Source: Clostridia bacterium (GTDB lineage: Bacteria; Bacillota; Clostridia; Oscillospirales; CAG-272). From it: a stretch of 32,191 nucleotides of DNA. A program made the position numbers and the translations under genes. Below the pieces are notes generated by a model. It ran no database searches and had not been told where the DNA came from. It saw only the letters and a program-made list of their open reading frames with translations. The DNA lies in assembly GCA_017545225.1 (NCBI GenBank), contig JAFWPR010000074.1:1-32191 (forward strand). The letters are read 5' to 3'. Each line of letters begins with the position of its first letter. Position 1 is the first letter of the stretch. Positions 9,196-17,338 of the stretch are shown in pieces.

Positions 9196-9212
9196 CGCCT
9201 GTCAGGCGACAT
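9196..9212. other. Stem-loop downstream of the macro-like gene
   Basis: GTCGCC and GGCGAC pair around a 5-base loop, 13 bases past the stop at 9225 on the minus strand. There is no T tract after it, so it is more likely a 3'-end stabiliser or a weak terminator than a classical intrinsic terminator. Confidence 0.4.
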
Positions 9213-9224
9213 TTGAAAAGTGAT

Positions 9225-10283
9225 TTACGCACAGCCGATCATAGGCTGATCGTACGCGAAAAGCGTCTCGTTGATCGTGAACAGATCCCAAACGCCGCGG
9301 GAGATGTAATATTCGACGATGATGTCGAATTTACTGCTGTGCGAGAGGGCGAAACCGGCTTTCATCAAGAGATCCGCCGTCTTATGAATATCGAGTTTCA
9401 GCGCGATCGCGAACGCGACGGCGGTCTGCTTGCTCGGTCTGTAAAGACGGTTGCTTCTGATCTTGGAAAACAGCTTTCGGTCGACGTTCGCGCGCTTGTA
9501 GCACTCGGCGTCCGTTATCCCCGCCTCGTCAATAAGACGGAGGAGCATCTCGGAAAAGCTTTCGTCTATCTGACCTATGAGCCGTTCGAGGTCGTCCGCC
9601 TCGGCGTCTGAGCGGTCCGCGCAGAGCCCGGGCTGCATAAGCCGTGTTTCCGCTATTTCAAGCTCATAGCCGAATGACTGCGCCTCTTCCGACTCAAACG
9701 ACGGGGTGGCGGCCTCTTTGTCCGCTTTGCGCGACCGTTTTTCACGGACCTTCCCCGGCCTTTTCATATTCGGGGCGGGGGCCGCTCCCGAGACTCTGCA
9801 TTCAAGGCACGGCTCGGGTCCCTCTCCGAGCGACAGGAGAGAGGCAAGGGGACCGGGAGTCCTCGATCTCAGCGTTTCACGCGCCGACGCGTCCGTTATG
9901 ACGACCGCGTCCGTCTCTTTTTCTTCAAGGTACGCTCTGATCGCGGGAATGACGAAGTCGAAAAGCGCGTCCGGCGGGATCGTTCCCGACGCGAAAAGCG
10001 CGACCGACGCCGCTCCCGCGCGCCGCGCCTCCTCAAAACCCGCCGTGACCGCGGCGGCGAATACTTTTCCGCCGCCGTCCGCTCCGCCGGGAAGAACGGC
10101 GCAGACTTTCTTTTTCTCCCCTTCGGGAGAGGAAACGGTGAACGCGTCCCCGGGGGATATGCAGCGCAGCTGTACGGTGCGCCCCGCGACCCGCGCCGTT
10201 CGTGTTTCCGGGTTTAGCCTTGCCGGATATATGTGGGCGTCGCATTCGGCCGCGGCGCCGGGGTCGGTCACGATCCTGAACAT
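9225..10283 (-). CDS. Two-part protein: degenerate macro-like N-terminus and conserved clostridial C-terminal domain
   Basis: A 352-residue cytoplasmic protein. Residues about 80-150 ([23 protein letters not shown], then [21 protein letters not shown]) look like the second half of a macro (ADP-ribose-binding) domain. The NAAN-type motif expected at the start is absent, so ligand binding is doubtful. Residues about 155-230 form a variable, charged linker. The last 120 residues ([35 protein letters not shown] and onward) match a helical domain I know from clostridial macro-domain and related proteins; it looks DNA-binding-like. The frame extends upstream, but GGAGG sits 8 bases before the ATG at 10283. 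It is divergent from the zinc-ribbon gene and followed by the VWA gene. Its function is unknown. Confidence 0.7.
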   Translation of the reverse strand: MFRIVTDPGAAAECDAHIYPARLNPETRTARVAGRTVQLRCISPGDAFTVSSPEGEKKKVCAVLPGGADGGGKVFAAAVTAGFEEARRAGAASVALFASGTIPPDALFDFVIPAIRAYLEEKETDAVVITDASARETLRSRTPGPLASLLSLGEGPEPCLECRVSGAAPAPNMKRPGKVREKRSRKADKEAATPSFESEEAQSFGYELEIAETRLMQPGLCADRSDAEADDLERLIGQIDESFSEMLLRLIDEAGITDAECYKRANVDRKLFSKIRSNRLYRPSKQTAVAFAIALKLDIHKTADLLMKAGFALSHSSKFDIIVEYYISRGVWDLFTINETLFAYDQPMIGCA

Positions 10284-10351
10284 TCCGTTATCCTCCGTGT
10301 TGATACGTTTTCTATATTTTACCATAAAATAAAGTATCGTCAAAGACCCCG

Positions 10352-10380
10352 TTGTATTTTTTTCCGCGTTGTGATAAAAT
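10352..10380 (+). promoter_or_regulatory. Promoter of the zinc-ribbon gene
   Basis: TTGTAT (10352-10357), a 17-base spacer, then TAAAAT (10375-10380), 35 bases before the ATG. An AAAGGAG ribosome site follows. Confidence 0.65.
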
Positions 10381-10414
10381 TGAAGCAAATAAAGAACGTG
10401 AAAGGAGAAACACA

Positions 10415-11431
10415 ATGGACAGAAACGAAATAGAATCCAGACTTGCTGCTCTCGAAGCCGAAAGAAAGGCGCTTGAGGATGCGCTTGCCGAGGCGGAAAA
10501 AGAAGCGGAAACCGTCGCGGAGGCGGCCGTTTGCCCCGTCTGCGGCAAACCCGTGGAAGCGGACGCGATTTTCTGTACTTCCTGCGGCGCTCCTCTGAAT
10601 AAAGCGGATGAGCCCGAGGCGCCCGAAGAAGCTCCCGCCGGAGCGCGCTGCCCCGTGTGCGGTGCGCCGATCGACAACGACGCCCTGTTCTGCACGACCT
10701 GCGGAGCGAAGATAGAGAAAGAGGAGGCTCCCGCCGCGGAAGAACCGGCTGCAGAAGAGCCTGCCGCTCCCGTAGTTGATATTCCCGATCTCGACGCGCC
10801 CGCGGTCGAACCTCCGGTCGTCGAAGAACCGACGTTTGAAGCTCCCGTGGTCGAACCTCCGGTCGTCGAAGAACCGACGTTTGAAGCTCCCGTGGTCGAA
10901 CCTCCGGTCGTCGAAGAGCCGACGTTCGAAGCGCCCGCAGTCGAACCTCCGGTCGTCGAAGAGCCGACGTTCGAAGCGCCCGTGGTCGAGCCTCCGGTCG
11001 TTGAAGCTCCGGCGTTTGAAGCGCCCGCAGTCGAGCCTCCGGTCGTCGAAGAGCCGAAGTTCGAAGCGCCCGCAGTCGAGCCTTCGGTCGTTGAAACTCC
11101 GGCGTTCGAAGCTCCCGCAGTCGAGTCTCCTGTCGTTGAAACTCCGGTCGCTCCGCCTCCGATCGCGGAGAATCCCTTCACCGAACCCGCACCCGCGGCT
11201 CCGTCCTTCACTCCCGACGAGCCGAAGCCGGCCGTCTGCCCGAAGTGCGGAAAAGAGATACGTCCCGGAGCCGTCTTCTGCACCGGGTGCGGAACGAAGG
11301 TGGGAGCGCCCAAGGCCGAACAGAAGGCCGGACAGGTCAGATTCTGCACCGCCTGCGGCGCGCAGATCAGCGCGAACGCGGTATTCTGCACCAAATGCGG
11401 AGCGAGACAGTATTTCACGACGAAACTGTAA
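10415..11431 (+). CDS. Zinc-ribbon protein with coiled-coil start and Pro/Glu/Val repeat linker
   Basis: A 338-residue soluble protein. Residues 1-38 form a charged, heptad-like helix ([20 protein letters not shown]). Two double-CxxC zinc ribbons follow (CPVCG..CTSCG and CPVCG..CTTCG), then about 120 residues made of eight 15-residue repeats (consensus [15 protein letters not shown]). Two more zinc ribbons (CPKCG..CTGCG and CTACG..CTKCG) end the protein. All four ribbons have complete cysteine sets. There is no membrane segment. The shape, two metal-binding ends on a stiff extended linker, suggests a scaffold or tether; no enzyme domain is present. The start has AAAGGAG and a promoter upstream. 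It lies 42 bases before a lipoprotein gene and is divergent from the macro-like gene. Confidence 0.85.
   Translation: MDRNEIESRLAALEAERKALEDALAEAEKEAETVAEAAVCPVCGKPVEADAIFCTSCGAPLNKADEPEAPEEAPAGARCPVCGAPIDNDALFCTTCGAKIEKEEAPAAEEPAAEEPAAPVVDIPDLDAPAVEPPVVEEPTFEAPVVEPPVVEEPTFEAPVVEPPVVEEPTFEAPAVEPPVVEEPTFEAPVVEPPVVEAPAFEAPAVEPPVVEEPKFEAPAVEPSVVETPAFEAPAVESPVVETPVAPPPIAENPFTEPAPAAPSFTPDEPKPAVCPKCGKEIRPGAVFCTGCGTKVGAPKAEQKAGQVRFCTACGAQISANAVFCTKCGARQYFTTKL
10796..11155 (+). repeat. Eight 45-bp tandem repeats inside the zinc-ribbon gene
   Basis: In-frame 45-base units encode APxVEPPVVExPxFE. The first two units are nearly identical over their full length and later ones drift (GAA to GAG, TTT to TTC, PP to PS or ES), with the greatest divergence at the 3' end. 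This points to expansion by slippage, most recent at the 5' side. Confidence 0.9.
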
Positions 11432-11473
11432 TTACCTTCGGCGCCCCGCGGCGCCCGAAAACGGAATGAGAAA

Positions 11474-12238
11474 ATGATGTCAAAAACAGCGGTTAAGATA
11501 TTTGCGGTCATCATCGCCGCGATCACGGTCCTGGCGTGCGTCGGATGCGGCGCGGCGCCTTCCGACGGGACGGTGACCGCGCCTTCGGGGACGGATCCTT
11601 CCGGACAGAGCGCGTCTGACGCGCGTCCCGAAGTGTTCAGTCAGGATGAGTATCTTCTCTATCAGAACGTTTTTTACGCCGACTACGGCAAAGAACTGGA
11701 CGGCAAAGAGGTCTCCAAGGAGGGCGTTTTCGCAACTATCTACGACGCGTATAACGGCAGGCAGCGCTATTACGTCTGGGGTTATTACGACCAGACGAAA
11801 TGCTGCGACTGGCAGTGGGAGATCGTCCCGCAGAACGCGGACGAACTTCCTCCCGTCGGCTCTCTCGTATCCGCGTCGGGAACGTTCGCGTCAAGCGCGG
11901 ACGCGCTCGACGGATACTGGATCACCGACGCTTCGGTCAAAGTCAAAACGGAGTACCGTGGTCCCGCCGCCGAGAGGGATATGTGTTCGCTGAGCTGTAC
12001 GCTGGAACGCGTTCAGATGATCAACGTGATGAACCGCAAAGATGCTTTCGAAGACGATGAGTTCATTGCATACGGACGGATCGCCTCCGCGAATACGCTG
12101 GAAGATCCTTACTACGACAATTCGTGGGAGATCGAACTGATATGGGACGGCGACGTCCCCGCGATCGGCACGCTCGTCGTTGTGAGCGGAACGATCAGGG
12201 ACGGAAAACTGGCCGTTGAGTCGATAAGCGAAATGTAG
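11474..12238 (+). CDS. Lipoprotein with two OB-like repeats
   Basis: A 254-residue exported lipoprotein of unknown function. The signal peptide runs through KIFAVIIAAITVLACVGC, with Cys22 or Cys25 as the likely lipidated residue, followed by a Gly/Ser/Thr/Pro-rich spacer. The body holds two similar units (about residues 75-150 and 180-254), each with a G-x-I strand, a W-x-W/E-I-x strand, PPVGSLVSASGTF or PAIGTLVVVSGTI, and a closing strand. This strand order and the central (V/I)G-x-L-V-x-x-SGT resemble small OB-fold domains, so I infer a duplicated OB-like fold. The start could be ATG 11474 or 11477; the ribosome site is weak. It may be co-transcribed with the zinc-ribbon gene and is followed by a strong terminator. 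Confidence 0.75.
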   Translation: MMSKTAVKIFAVIIAAITVLACVGCGAAPSDGTVTAPSGTDPSGQSASDARPEVFSQDEYLLYQNVFYADYGKELDGKEVSKEGVFATIYDAYNGRQRYYVWGYYDQTKCCDWQWEIVPQNADELPPVGSLVSASGTFASSADALDGYWITDASVKVKTEYRGPAAERDMCSLSCTLERVQMINVMNRKDAFEDDEFIAYGRIASANTLEDPYYDNSWEIELIWDGDVPAIGTLVVVSGTIRDGKLAVESISEM

Positions 12239-12250
12239 AATCCTTAGTTA

Positions 12251-12297
12251 AAAAGGCGGCAGGCACTTTTTCAGTGCCTGCCGCTGCTTTTGTTTTT
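12251..12297. terminator. Strong shared terminator between convergent genes
   Basis: GCGGCAGGCACT and AGTGCCTGCCGC form a perfect 12-bp stem around TTTTC. T-rich tracts follow on both strands. It lies between the lipoprotein stop (12238) and the stop of the minus-strand gene (12296). Confidence 0.92.
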
Positions 12298-13420
12298 ATA
12301 ACTTTATTCTCTTCTCTTCCCAACTCATCCCCGGGCGGAAATTCGGCATCTCCATCGTTCTGCCGTTGTTCGTCACGGAGAGCTGGCTGAGCAGCGCGAC
12401 CGCGGTCCACTCCGCCGCGCGGTACACGTTCAGGTACGGCATCTCGTTATTTTTTATCGCCGTCACGAAGTCCTCGACGATATAGTAGTCGCCTCCGCCG
12501 TGGCCCGCGCCTTTGCCGGCGCCCGACTTGAACCGCTCGGGAAGCATATAACTGAAATCGTTAAGCGAACGCCACGTGGTATGGCCCTCGGGATTTTCCT
12601 CGGTGTCGACCGCCACGACGTGGTCGCCTCCGGTTCGAGGCGCCTCGAAGCAGCCCTTCGTACCCTGTATCTGATAGTAAGTCAGCGCGTGCGGACGGGG
12701 CGAGATCGTGTCGACGCGGATCTTGACGAGTCCGCCGCTCTTCAGACGGCACATCACCTGGTTGACGTCGTCGTTTCGCAGTCCGTACGGGTTGTGGTTG
12801 CCGGAGGAGAAGCACGCGATCTCCGTGATCCTCTCGTCGTCGTCGAGACACTGCATCACAGGACCGAGGGAGTGCGTCGGATAGAATGCGCCGCGCGTTC
12901 CCATCTGCCAGTATGACCTCCAGCCGACCTGCCCGTGCCAGTTTCGCAGATCGGTGCAGTCGTGCGTGTACTCGCCCTCGGCGTAATATATCTTGCCGAA
13001 CATCCCGGCGCGCGCCATTTCCTTGACTATCTGCATCTCGGGGGTGTAGCAGTAGTTTTCGGAATACATGTAGATCTTGCCTGACTTTTCGACGGCCTCT
13101 ATCAGCCACCACAGCTCGTCCATCGTGACGGCGGCGGTGACTTCGCTCATAACGTGGCGTCCGGTCTGGAGCGCCTTGATCGCCTGCGGCACGTGGCACT
13201 GCATCGGGGTCGCGATGAGGACGGCGTCTATATCTGCGCGGTCGAGCATATCCTCATATATTCTGAATCTCGCCTCTTTCGGCAGGGAAAGGCGGTCTCC
13301 GAGATTCCCGACGATTTCTTCGTCCAGATCGCAAACAGCGGTGATTTTCGCATCGTCTCTCGCGGAGAACGCGCTGACGAACGACTCGGCTCTTGCACCG
13401 ACTAATCCGACTTTGATCAT
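12296..13420 (-). CDS. Gfo/Idh/MocA-fold protein resembling GH109 glycosidases
   Basis: A 374-residue protein with an N-terminal Rossmann fold (IKVGLVGARAESFVSAF) and a long C-terminal domain. Several stretches match the NAD-dependent GH109 alpha-N-acetylgalactosaminidase pattern rather than ordinary sugar dehydrogenases: MYSENYCYTPEM, EGEYTHD, FYPTHSLGPVMQC and GAGHGGGDYY. YPTH (Tyr180, His183) is spaced like the catalytic Tyr/His pair described for GH109. The usual EKP motif is replaced by SEVTA. It may therefore hydrolyse a glycosidic bond by a redox mechanism with bound NAD; plain oxidoreductase activity is the alternative. No signal peptide is seen. GGAG precedes the ATG, and a promoter is visible at 13483-13511. 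Confidence 0.8.
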   Translation of the reverse strand: MIKVGLVGARAESFVSAFSARDDAKITAVCDLDEEIVGNLGDRLSLPKEARFRIYEDMLDRADIDAVLIATPMQCHVPQAIKALQTGRHVMSEVTAAVTMDELWWLIEAVEKSGKIYMYSENYCYTPEMQIVKEMARAGMFGKIYYAEGEYTHDCTDLRNWHGQVGWRSYWQMGTRGAFYPTHSLGPVMQCLDDDERITEIACFSSGNHNPYGLRNDDVNQVMCRLKSGGLVKIRVDTISPRPHALTYYQIQGTKGCFEAPRTGGDHVVAVDTEENPEGHTTWRSLNDFSYMLPERFKSGAGKGAGHGGGDYYIVEDFVTAIKNNEMPYLNVYRAAEWTAVALLSQLSVTNNGRTMEMPNFRPGMSWEEKRIKL

Positions 13421-13482
13421 ATTGACTTATCTCCTTTTTTTATGTCCGGCGATCGTGCGTCCGGATCTTTTTACCGTCTTTC

Positions 13483-13511
13483 ATTTTAGCAGAAAAAAGG
13501 AAATAATACAA
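13483..13511 (-). promoter_or_regulatory. Promoter of the GH109-like gene
   Basis: On the minus strand: TTGTAT (13506-13511), a 17-base spacer, and TAAAAT (13483-13488). A leader of about 55 bases follows before the ATG at 13420. It contains a loose TCCGG/CCGGA inverted repeat. Confidence 0.6.
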
Positions 13512-13557
13512 CGGGTTTTTCAATATTGTTCCGAGCGAAAATCGGCGGTTCTTTCTA

Positions 13558-13586
13558 TTGCAAACCGCATCTTAATATAGTATAAT
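13558..13586 (+). promoter_or_regulatory. Promoter of the coaE run
   Basis: TTGCAA (13558-13563), a 17-base spacer, then a consensus TATAAT (13581-13586). It lies 33 bases before the coaE start and appears to be the main promoter for the plus-strand housekeeping run. Confidence 0.7.
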
Positions 13587-13619
13587 ATATACTTGGAGAA
13601 ATATGGGGGCGGTGAACTT

Positions 13620-14258
13620 ATGAAGAAGATAAAGACGCCCGCGCTGATCGGTCTGTGCGGCAGAAGCGGCTCGGGGAAAGGGACCGTCGCGTCGTTTTTT
13701 GCGGAGTCCGGCATACCTTCGATCGATACGGATGCGGTATGGCGCGATCTGACCGGTCCGACGGGGTGCGGGAAACCGGGCGAGTGCCTTGCCGCGCTTT
13801 CCCGGATCTTCGGCGACGGGGCGGTGCTCCCGGACGGCTCGCTCAACAGGGAAATCGTCCGCGCCGCTGTCTTCGCTGAGGACGGCGCCGAAAAAAGGGA
13901 ACTGCTTAACCGCACCTCTCATCCGTTCATCATCGAAGAGACGCTGAGGCGCGCCGAAGGACTCGGAAGCCGCGGCTTCCGGGCCGTTATCGTAGACGCG
14001 CCGCTGCTGTTCGAGAGCGGTCTTGACGAAAAGTGCGATCTCATCATTGCGACCGACGCGCCCGATGAAGTGCTTATCGAGCGCATCGCCGCCCGCGACG
14101 GGATCGACCCGGAGCGCGCCGCGAAAAGACTCGCTGCGCAGAACAGGCCGGAGGAGCTGCCCGTCGATCTTCTCATCGATACCGACCGCCCGCTTTCCTC
14201 GATTAAAAAAGACGTCGCCCGGATCGCACAGATCATTAAGGAAAAATTCAAGGTATGA
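13620..14258 (+). CDS. coaE: Dephospho-CoA kinase
   Basis: Dephospho-CoA kinase phosphorylates the 3'-OH of dephospho-CoA, the last step of coenzyme A synthesis. The 212-residue protein has the P-loop GRSGSGKGT at residues 14-22, the IDTDAVWRDL substrate region (typically D-x-D), and VIVDAPLLFESGLDEKCDLII with the family LLFE motif. The TDAPDEVLIERIAARDGI segment is the usual CoaE end. An in-frame ATG at 13593 overlaps the expected transcription start and ribosome region; GGGGGCGG 7 bases before 13620 supports the later start. It heads a run of plus-strand genes and overlaps the transglycosylase gene by 4 bases (ATGA). Confidence 0.94.
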   Translation: MKKIKTPALIGLCGRSGSGKGTVASFFAESGIPSIDTDAVWRDLTGPTGCGKPGECLAALSRIFGDGAVLPDGSLNREIVRAAVFAEDGAEKRELLNRTSHPFIIEETLRRAEGLGSRGFRAVIVDAPLLFESGLDEKCDLIIATDAPDEVLIERIAARDGIDPERAAKRLAAQNRPEELPVDLLIDTDRPLSSIKKDVARIAQIIKEKFKV

Positions 14259-14821
14259 AATATAAAAGAGCGCTTCTGAGGTCCGCGGTGATCGCCGCCA
14301 TAATAGCCCTGTCCGTCGCGGTGGGCTTCGTGTGGCAGGCTGTGAGCCGCAGCATGGACCTGAAACAGTATCCGAAAGAGTTCTCGGAATTCGTCGGAAA
14401 ATACTCCGCCGAATACGGAGTTCCCGAGGAAGTTATCTACGCTGTGATCAAGTACGAGAGCGACTTTCAGTCCAACTACGTCGGGAGCGACACGGGCATC
14501 GGACTGACGGGGCTCAAGCCCGCAGAGTTTACCCGCCTTCTCTCCGCGACGAGAGAAGACCTGACCGACGGCATCCTCTACGACCCGGAGACGAATATCC
14601 GCTACGGCGCGATGTATCTGTCGACCCTATACTCGTCGTACGGTCGGTGGGAGCAGGTCTTCGCCGCCGTCGCGTCGAGCCGCGAAGCCGTCGATATCTG
14701 GCGCGGTGACCCGGAACTGATGGGCGAGATGGGCAAACTGAAGATACCGGACGAGTCGGTCGCCGCCGAGGTCGAAAAGCTCGAGAGCATAGCCGAGAAA
14801 TACAAATCTCTTTACAAATAA
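14255..14821 (+). CDS. Membrane-anchored lytic transglycosylase-like protein
   Basis: A 188-residue protein with an N-terminal membrane segment (residues about 8-30) and an outside SLT-type domain. The catalytic-glutamate region VIYAVIKYESDFQSN is intact (Glu68) and is followed by TGIGLTGLKPAEF, the counterpart of the usual G-L-M-Q-hydrophobic motif. ETNIRYGAMYLSTLYSSYG is also family-typical. The expected A-x-YNAG motif is replaced by VFAAVASSREAVDIW, so cleavage of peptidoglycan may be altered. The ATG overlaps the coaE stop, indicating translational coupling; the coaE-transglycosylase pair is familiar from Clostridia. Confidence 0.85.
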   Translation: MKYKRALLRSAVIAAIIALSVAVGFVWQAVSRSMDLKQYPKEFSEFVGKYSAEYGVPEEVIYAVIKYESDFQSNYVGSDTGIGLTGLKPAEFTRLLSATREDLTDGILYDPETNIRYGAMYLSTLYSSYGRWEQVFAAVASSREAVDIWRGDPELMGEMGKLKIPDESVAAEVEKLESIAEKYKSLYK

Positions 14822-14851
14822 GAACAAAAAAACCGAAAGGAAGTATATATA

Positions 14852-16249
14852 ATGAGCGACAGATTTGAAGAACTGATCTACAAAAAGAAAACCGCGTTCG
14901 AGAGAGAGGACGAAGCGACTCTCGCAGACATGAAGGAATACGCCCGCGGATACGCCGAATTCCTCGACGCGTCGAAAACCGAGCGTGAAGCCGTAAAAGA
15001 AGTGATTGCGCGCCTCGCCGCCGCGGGATTTGAAGAATACGACCCTGCGAAAACGCTGAAGGCGGGCGATAAGTTCTACGTCAACAACAGGAACAAGAGC
15101 GTGATCGCCGCCGTCGTCGGTTCCGGCGATATCGGGACGGACGGTATCCGTGTCAGCGCGGCTCACATCGACAGCCCGCGCCTCGATCTCAAACCCCTCC
15201 CGGTCTTTGAGAAAGACGGGATCGGTTATTTCAAAACGCACTATTACGGCGGGATCAGGAAGTATCAGTGGACGACGATCCCGCTCGCTCTGCACGGCGC
15301 CGTCGTCAAAAAAGACGGCTCGACCGTCGACGTGAAAGTCGGCGAGGAGCCGGGCGATCCGCAGTTCTGCATCTCCGACCTTCTCCCGCACCTCTCGGGC
15401 GATCAGGGAACGAAACCGCTTGACAAGGCGTTCTCGGGCGAGGGACTCAATATAATGATCTGCTCGTCGCCGGAATTCGAAGACGGCGAACCCGTCGAAA
15501 AAGACGCCGTCAAGATCAGGATCCTCTCCATCCTCAACGAGAAATACGGCATCACCGAGGAAGATTTCCTCAGCGCCGATATCTGCGCCGTCCCCGCGGC
15601 TAAGTGCGTCGACATCGGATTCGACAGATGGCTGCTCGGCGCGTACGGTCACGACGACCGCGTCTGCGCATATCCGTGCCTCACGGCGCTTCTCGAGCAT
15701 TCGAACGCGCCGCGCCGCACGATCATGGCGATCTTCGCCGACAAGGAAGAGGTCGGAAGCGAAGGTCCCACGGGTATGAAGGGTGAGATCTTCCGCGACC
15801 TCGTCGACAAGATATCTCGCGACTGCGGCGCCGATCCTGCGGTCGTCCGCGCTCATTCCGCGTGCCTTTCCGCCGACGTCACCGCCGCGTACGATCCCAA
15901 CTATCCCGACGTTTACGAAAAGACGAATTCCGCGATCGTTCACTGCGGAGTCGGTCTGGCTAAATACACGGGTCACCGAGGCAAGAGCAGCACCAACGAC
16001 GCGGGTGCGGAGTTCACGGCGAAGATCCGCGCGCTCCTCGACAAAGCGGGCGTCGTATGGCAGATGGCTGAGCTCGGAAAGGTCGACCAGGGCGGCGGCG
16101 GAACGGTCGCCATGTTCATCTCGACCCGCAATATCGATACCATCGACATAGGTGTTCCGGTCATCTCGATGCACGCGCCTTTCGAGGTCGTCTCAAAAGC
16201 GGACCTTTACGAAACGCACAAGGCGGTATCCGCTTTCAACGCCGACTGA
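14852..16249 (+). CDS. M18 family zinc aminopeptidase
   Basis: A 465-residue cytosolic metallo-aminopeptidase. M18 enzymes remove N-terminal, often acidic, residues from peptides using two zinc ions. The expected ligand motifs are all present: SAAHIDSPR (His105), GAYGHDDRV (Asp about 268), DKEEVGSEG (Glu pair near 300) and ISMHAPFEV (His near 440). The length fits the clostridial/apeB-like branch. AAAGGAAG sits a few bases before the ATG. It follows the transglycosylase by 30 bases with no terminator and precedes prfA by 9 bases, so the genes are likely co-transcribed. Confidence 0.93.
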   Translation: MSDRFEELIYKKKTAFEREDEATLADMKEYARGYAEFLDASKTEREAVKEVIARLAAAGFEEYDPAKTLKAGDKFYVNNRNKSVIAAVVGSGDIGTDGIRVSAAHIDSPRLDLKPLPVFEKDGIGYFKTHYYGGIRKYQWTTIPLALHGAVVKKDGSTVDVKVGEEPGDPQFCISDLLPHLSGDQGTKPLDKAFSGEGLNIMICSSPEFEDGEPVEKDAVKIRILSILNEKYGITEEDFLSADICAVPAAKCVDIGFDRWLLGAYGHDDRVCAYPCLTALLEHSNAPRRTIMAIFADKEEVGSEGPTGMKGEIFRDLVDKISRDCGADPAVVRAHSACLSADVTAAYDPNYPDVYEKTNSAIVHCGVGLAKYTGHRGKSSTNDAGAEFTAKIRALLDKAGVVWQMAELGKVDQGGGGTVAMFISTRNIDTIDIGVPVISMHAPFEVVSKADLYETHKAVSAFNAD

Positions 16250-16258
16250 CCGTATCCG

Positions 16259-17338
16259 ATGATAGAAAAGCTCAAGGACGTATCGGAACGTTTCGACCGT
16301 ATAGAGGAGGAACTGTCCGATCCCGCGGTCGCCGCCGATCAGGAGCGCCTCACCCGCCTTATGAAAGAGCGGAAAGCGATCCTGCCGACAGTAGAAAAAT
16401 ACAGGGAGTACGCGACTGTCCGTGACGCGGCTGAAGAAGCGCGAATTCTGTCCGAGAGCGAGGACGATCCCGAGATGAGGGATTTCGCTCTCGAGGAATA
16501 TCACACGCTCAGAAAGCGTCTCCCCGAGCTTGAGGACGAGCTTCGCGTCCTCCTTTTGCCGCGCGATCCGGACGACGACAAGAACGTCGTGGTCGAGATC
16601 CGCGCCGGTACGGGAGGCGAGGAGGCGGCGCTCTTTGCGGGAGTCCTTTTCCGTATGTATTCGATGTACTCGGCGAGCCGCGGTTTCAAGGTCGAGGTCG
16701 TCTCCGAAAACAAGACCGGGCTCGGCGGCTTCAAGGAGATCTCGTTCATCGTGACAGGAGACGGCGCCTGGTCGAGATTCAAATTCGAGGGCGGTGTACA
16801 CCGCGTCCAGCGCGTCCCGGAGACGGAGACGTCGGGCAGGATCCACACGTCCGCCGCGACGGTCGCCGTTCTTCCCGAGGCGGAGGACGTCGAGATCGAG
16901 ATCAACCCGTCCGACCTTCAGATAGAGACGATCAAATCGTCCGGCGCGGGCGGTCAGCACGTCAACAAGACCGAATCGGCGATCCGCCTTATTCACAAGC
17001 CGACGGGGATCGTCGTCGAATGTCAGGACGAGAGAAGCCAGTTCAAGAACCGCGACCGCGCGATGAAGATCCTGCGCGCCAAACTTTACGATATAAAACT
17101 GCGCGAGCAGACCGAGAAGATCGCGGGATCGCGCAAATCGCAGGTCGGCTCGGGCGACAGGAGCGAGCGCATCAGAACGTATAATTTCCCGCAGGGAAGG
17201 GTGACCGATCACCGCATCGGACTTACGCTTTACACGCTCGAATCGTTCGTCAACGGCGAAATGGACCCTGTGATCGACGCTCTTATTACCGCAGATACGG
17301 CTGAGCGCCTCAAAGAGGGAGGCGGGACCGGTGAGTGA
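16259..17338 (+). CDS. prfA: Peptide chain release factor 1
   Basis: RF1 reads UAA and UAG stop codons and triggers peptide release on the ribosome. The 359-residue length is normal. The peptidyl-transferase motif GGQ is at residues 231-233 (GAGGQHVNKTESA). The stop-codon-reading PxT motif is present as PET (187-189, VPETETSGRIHTSAA), which marks RF1 rather than RF2. The coiled N-terminal domain and the ERIRTYNFPQGRVTDHRIG region are intact. No good ribosome binding site precedes the ATG. The start lies 9 bases after the M18 stop, so translation may depend on re-initiation. The end overlaps the sua5 start by 8 bases. Confidence 0.97.
   Translation: MIEKLKDVSERFDRIEEELSDPAVAADQERLTRLMKERKAILPTVEKYREYATVRDAAEEARILSESEDDPEMRDFALEEYHTLRKRLPELEDELRVLLLPRDPDDDKNVVVEIRAGTGGEEAALFAGVLFRMYSMYSASRGFKVEVVSENKTGLGGFKEISFIVTGDGAWSRFKFEGGVHRVQRVPETETSGRIHTSAATVAVLPEAEDVEIEINPSDLQIETIKSSGAGGQHVNKTESAIRLIHKPTGIVVECQDERSQFKNRDRAMKILRAKLYDIKLREQTEKIAGSRKSQVGSGDRSERIRTYNFPQGRVTDHRIGLTLYTLESFVNGEMDPVIDALITADTAERLKEGGGTGE

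Noticed and set aside
10312-11526. A 404-codon minus-strand frame rich in Gly/Ser/Thr repeats opposite the zinc-ribbon gene
   Set aside because: Its repeats are only the reverse reading of the 45-bp repeats; the zinc-ribbon frame has a promoter, a ribosome site and four complete cysteine motifs.
14627-16174. A 515-codon minus-strand frame opposite the M18 peptidase
   Set aside because: Antisense shadow of a gene with all zinc ligands; no ribosome site or recognisable motif.
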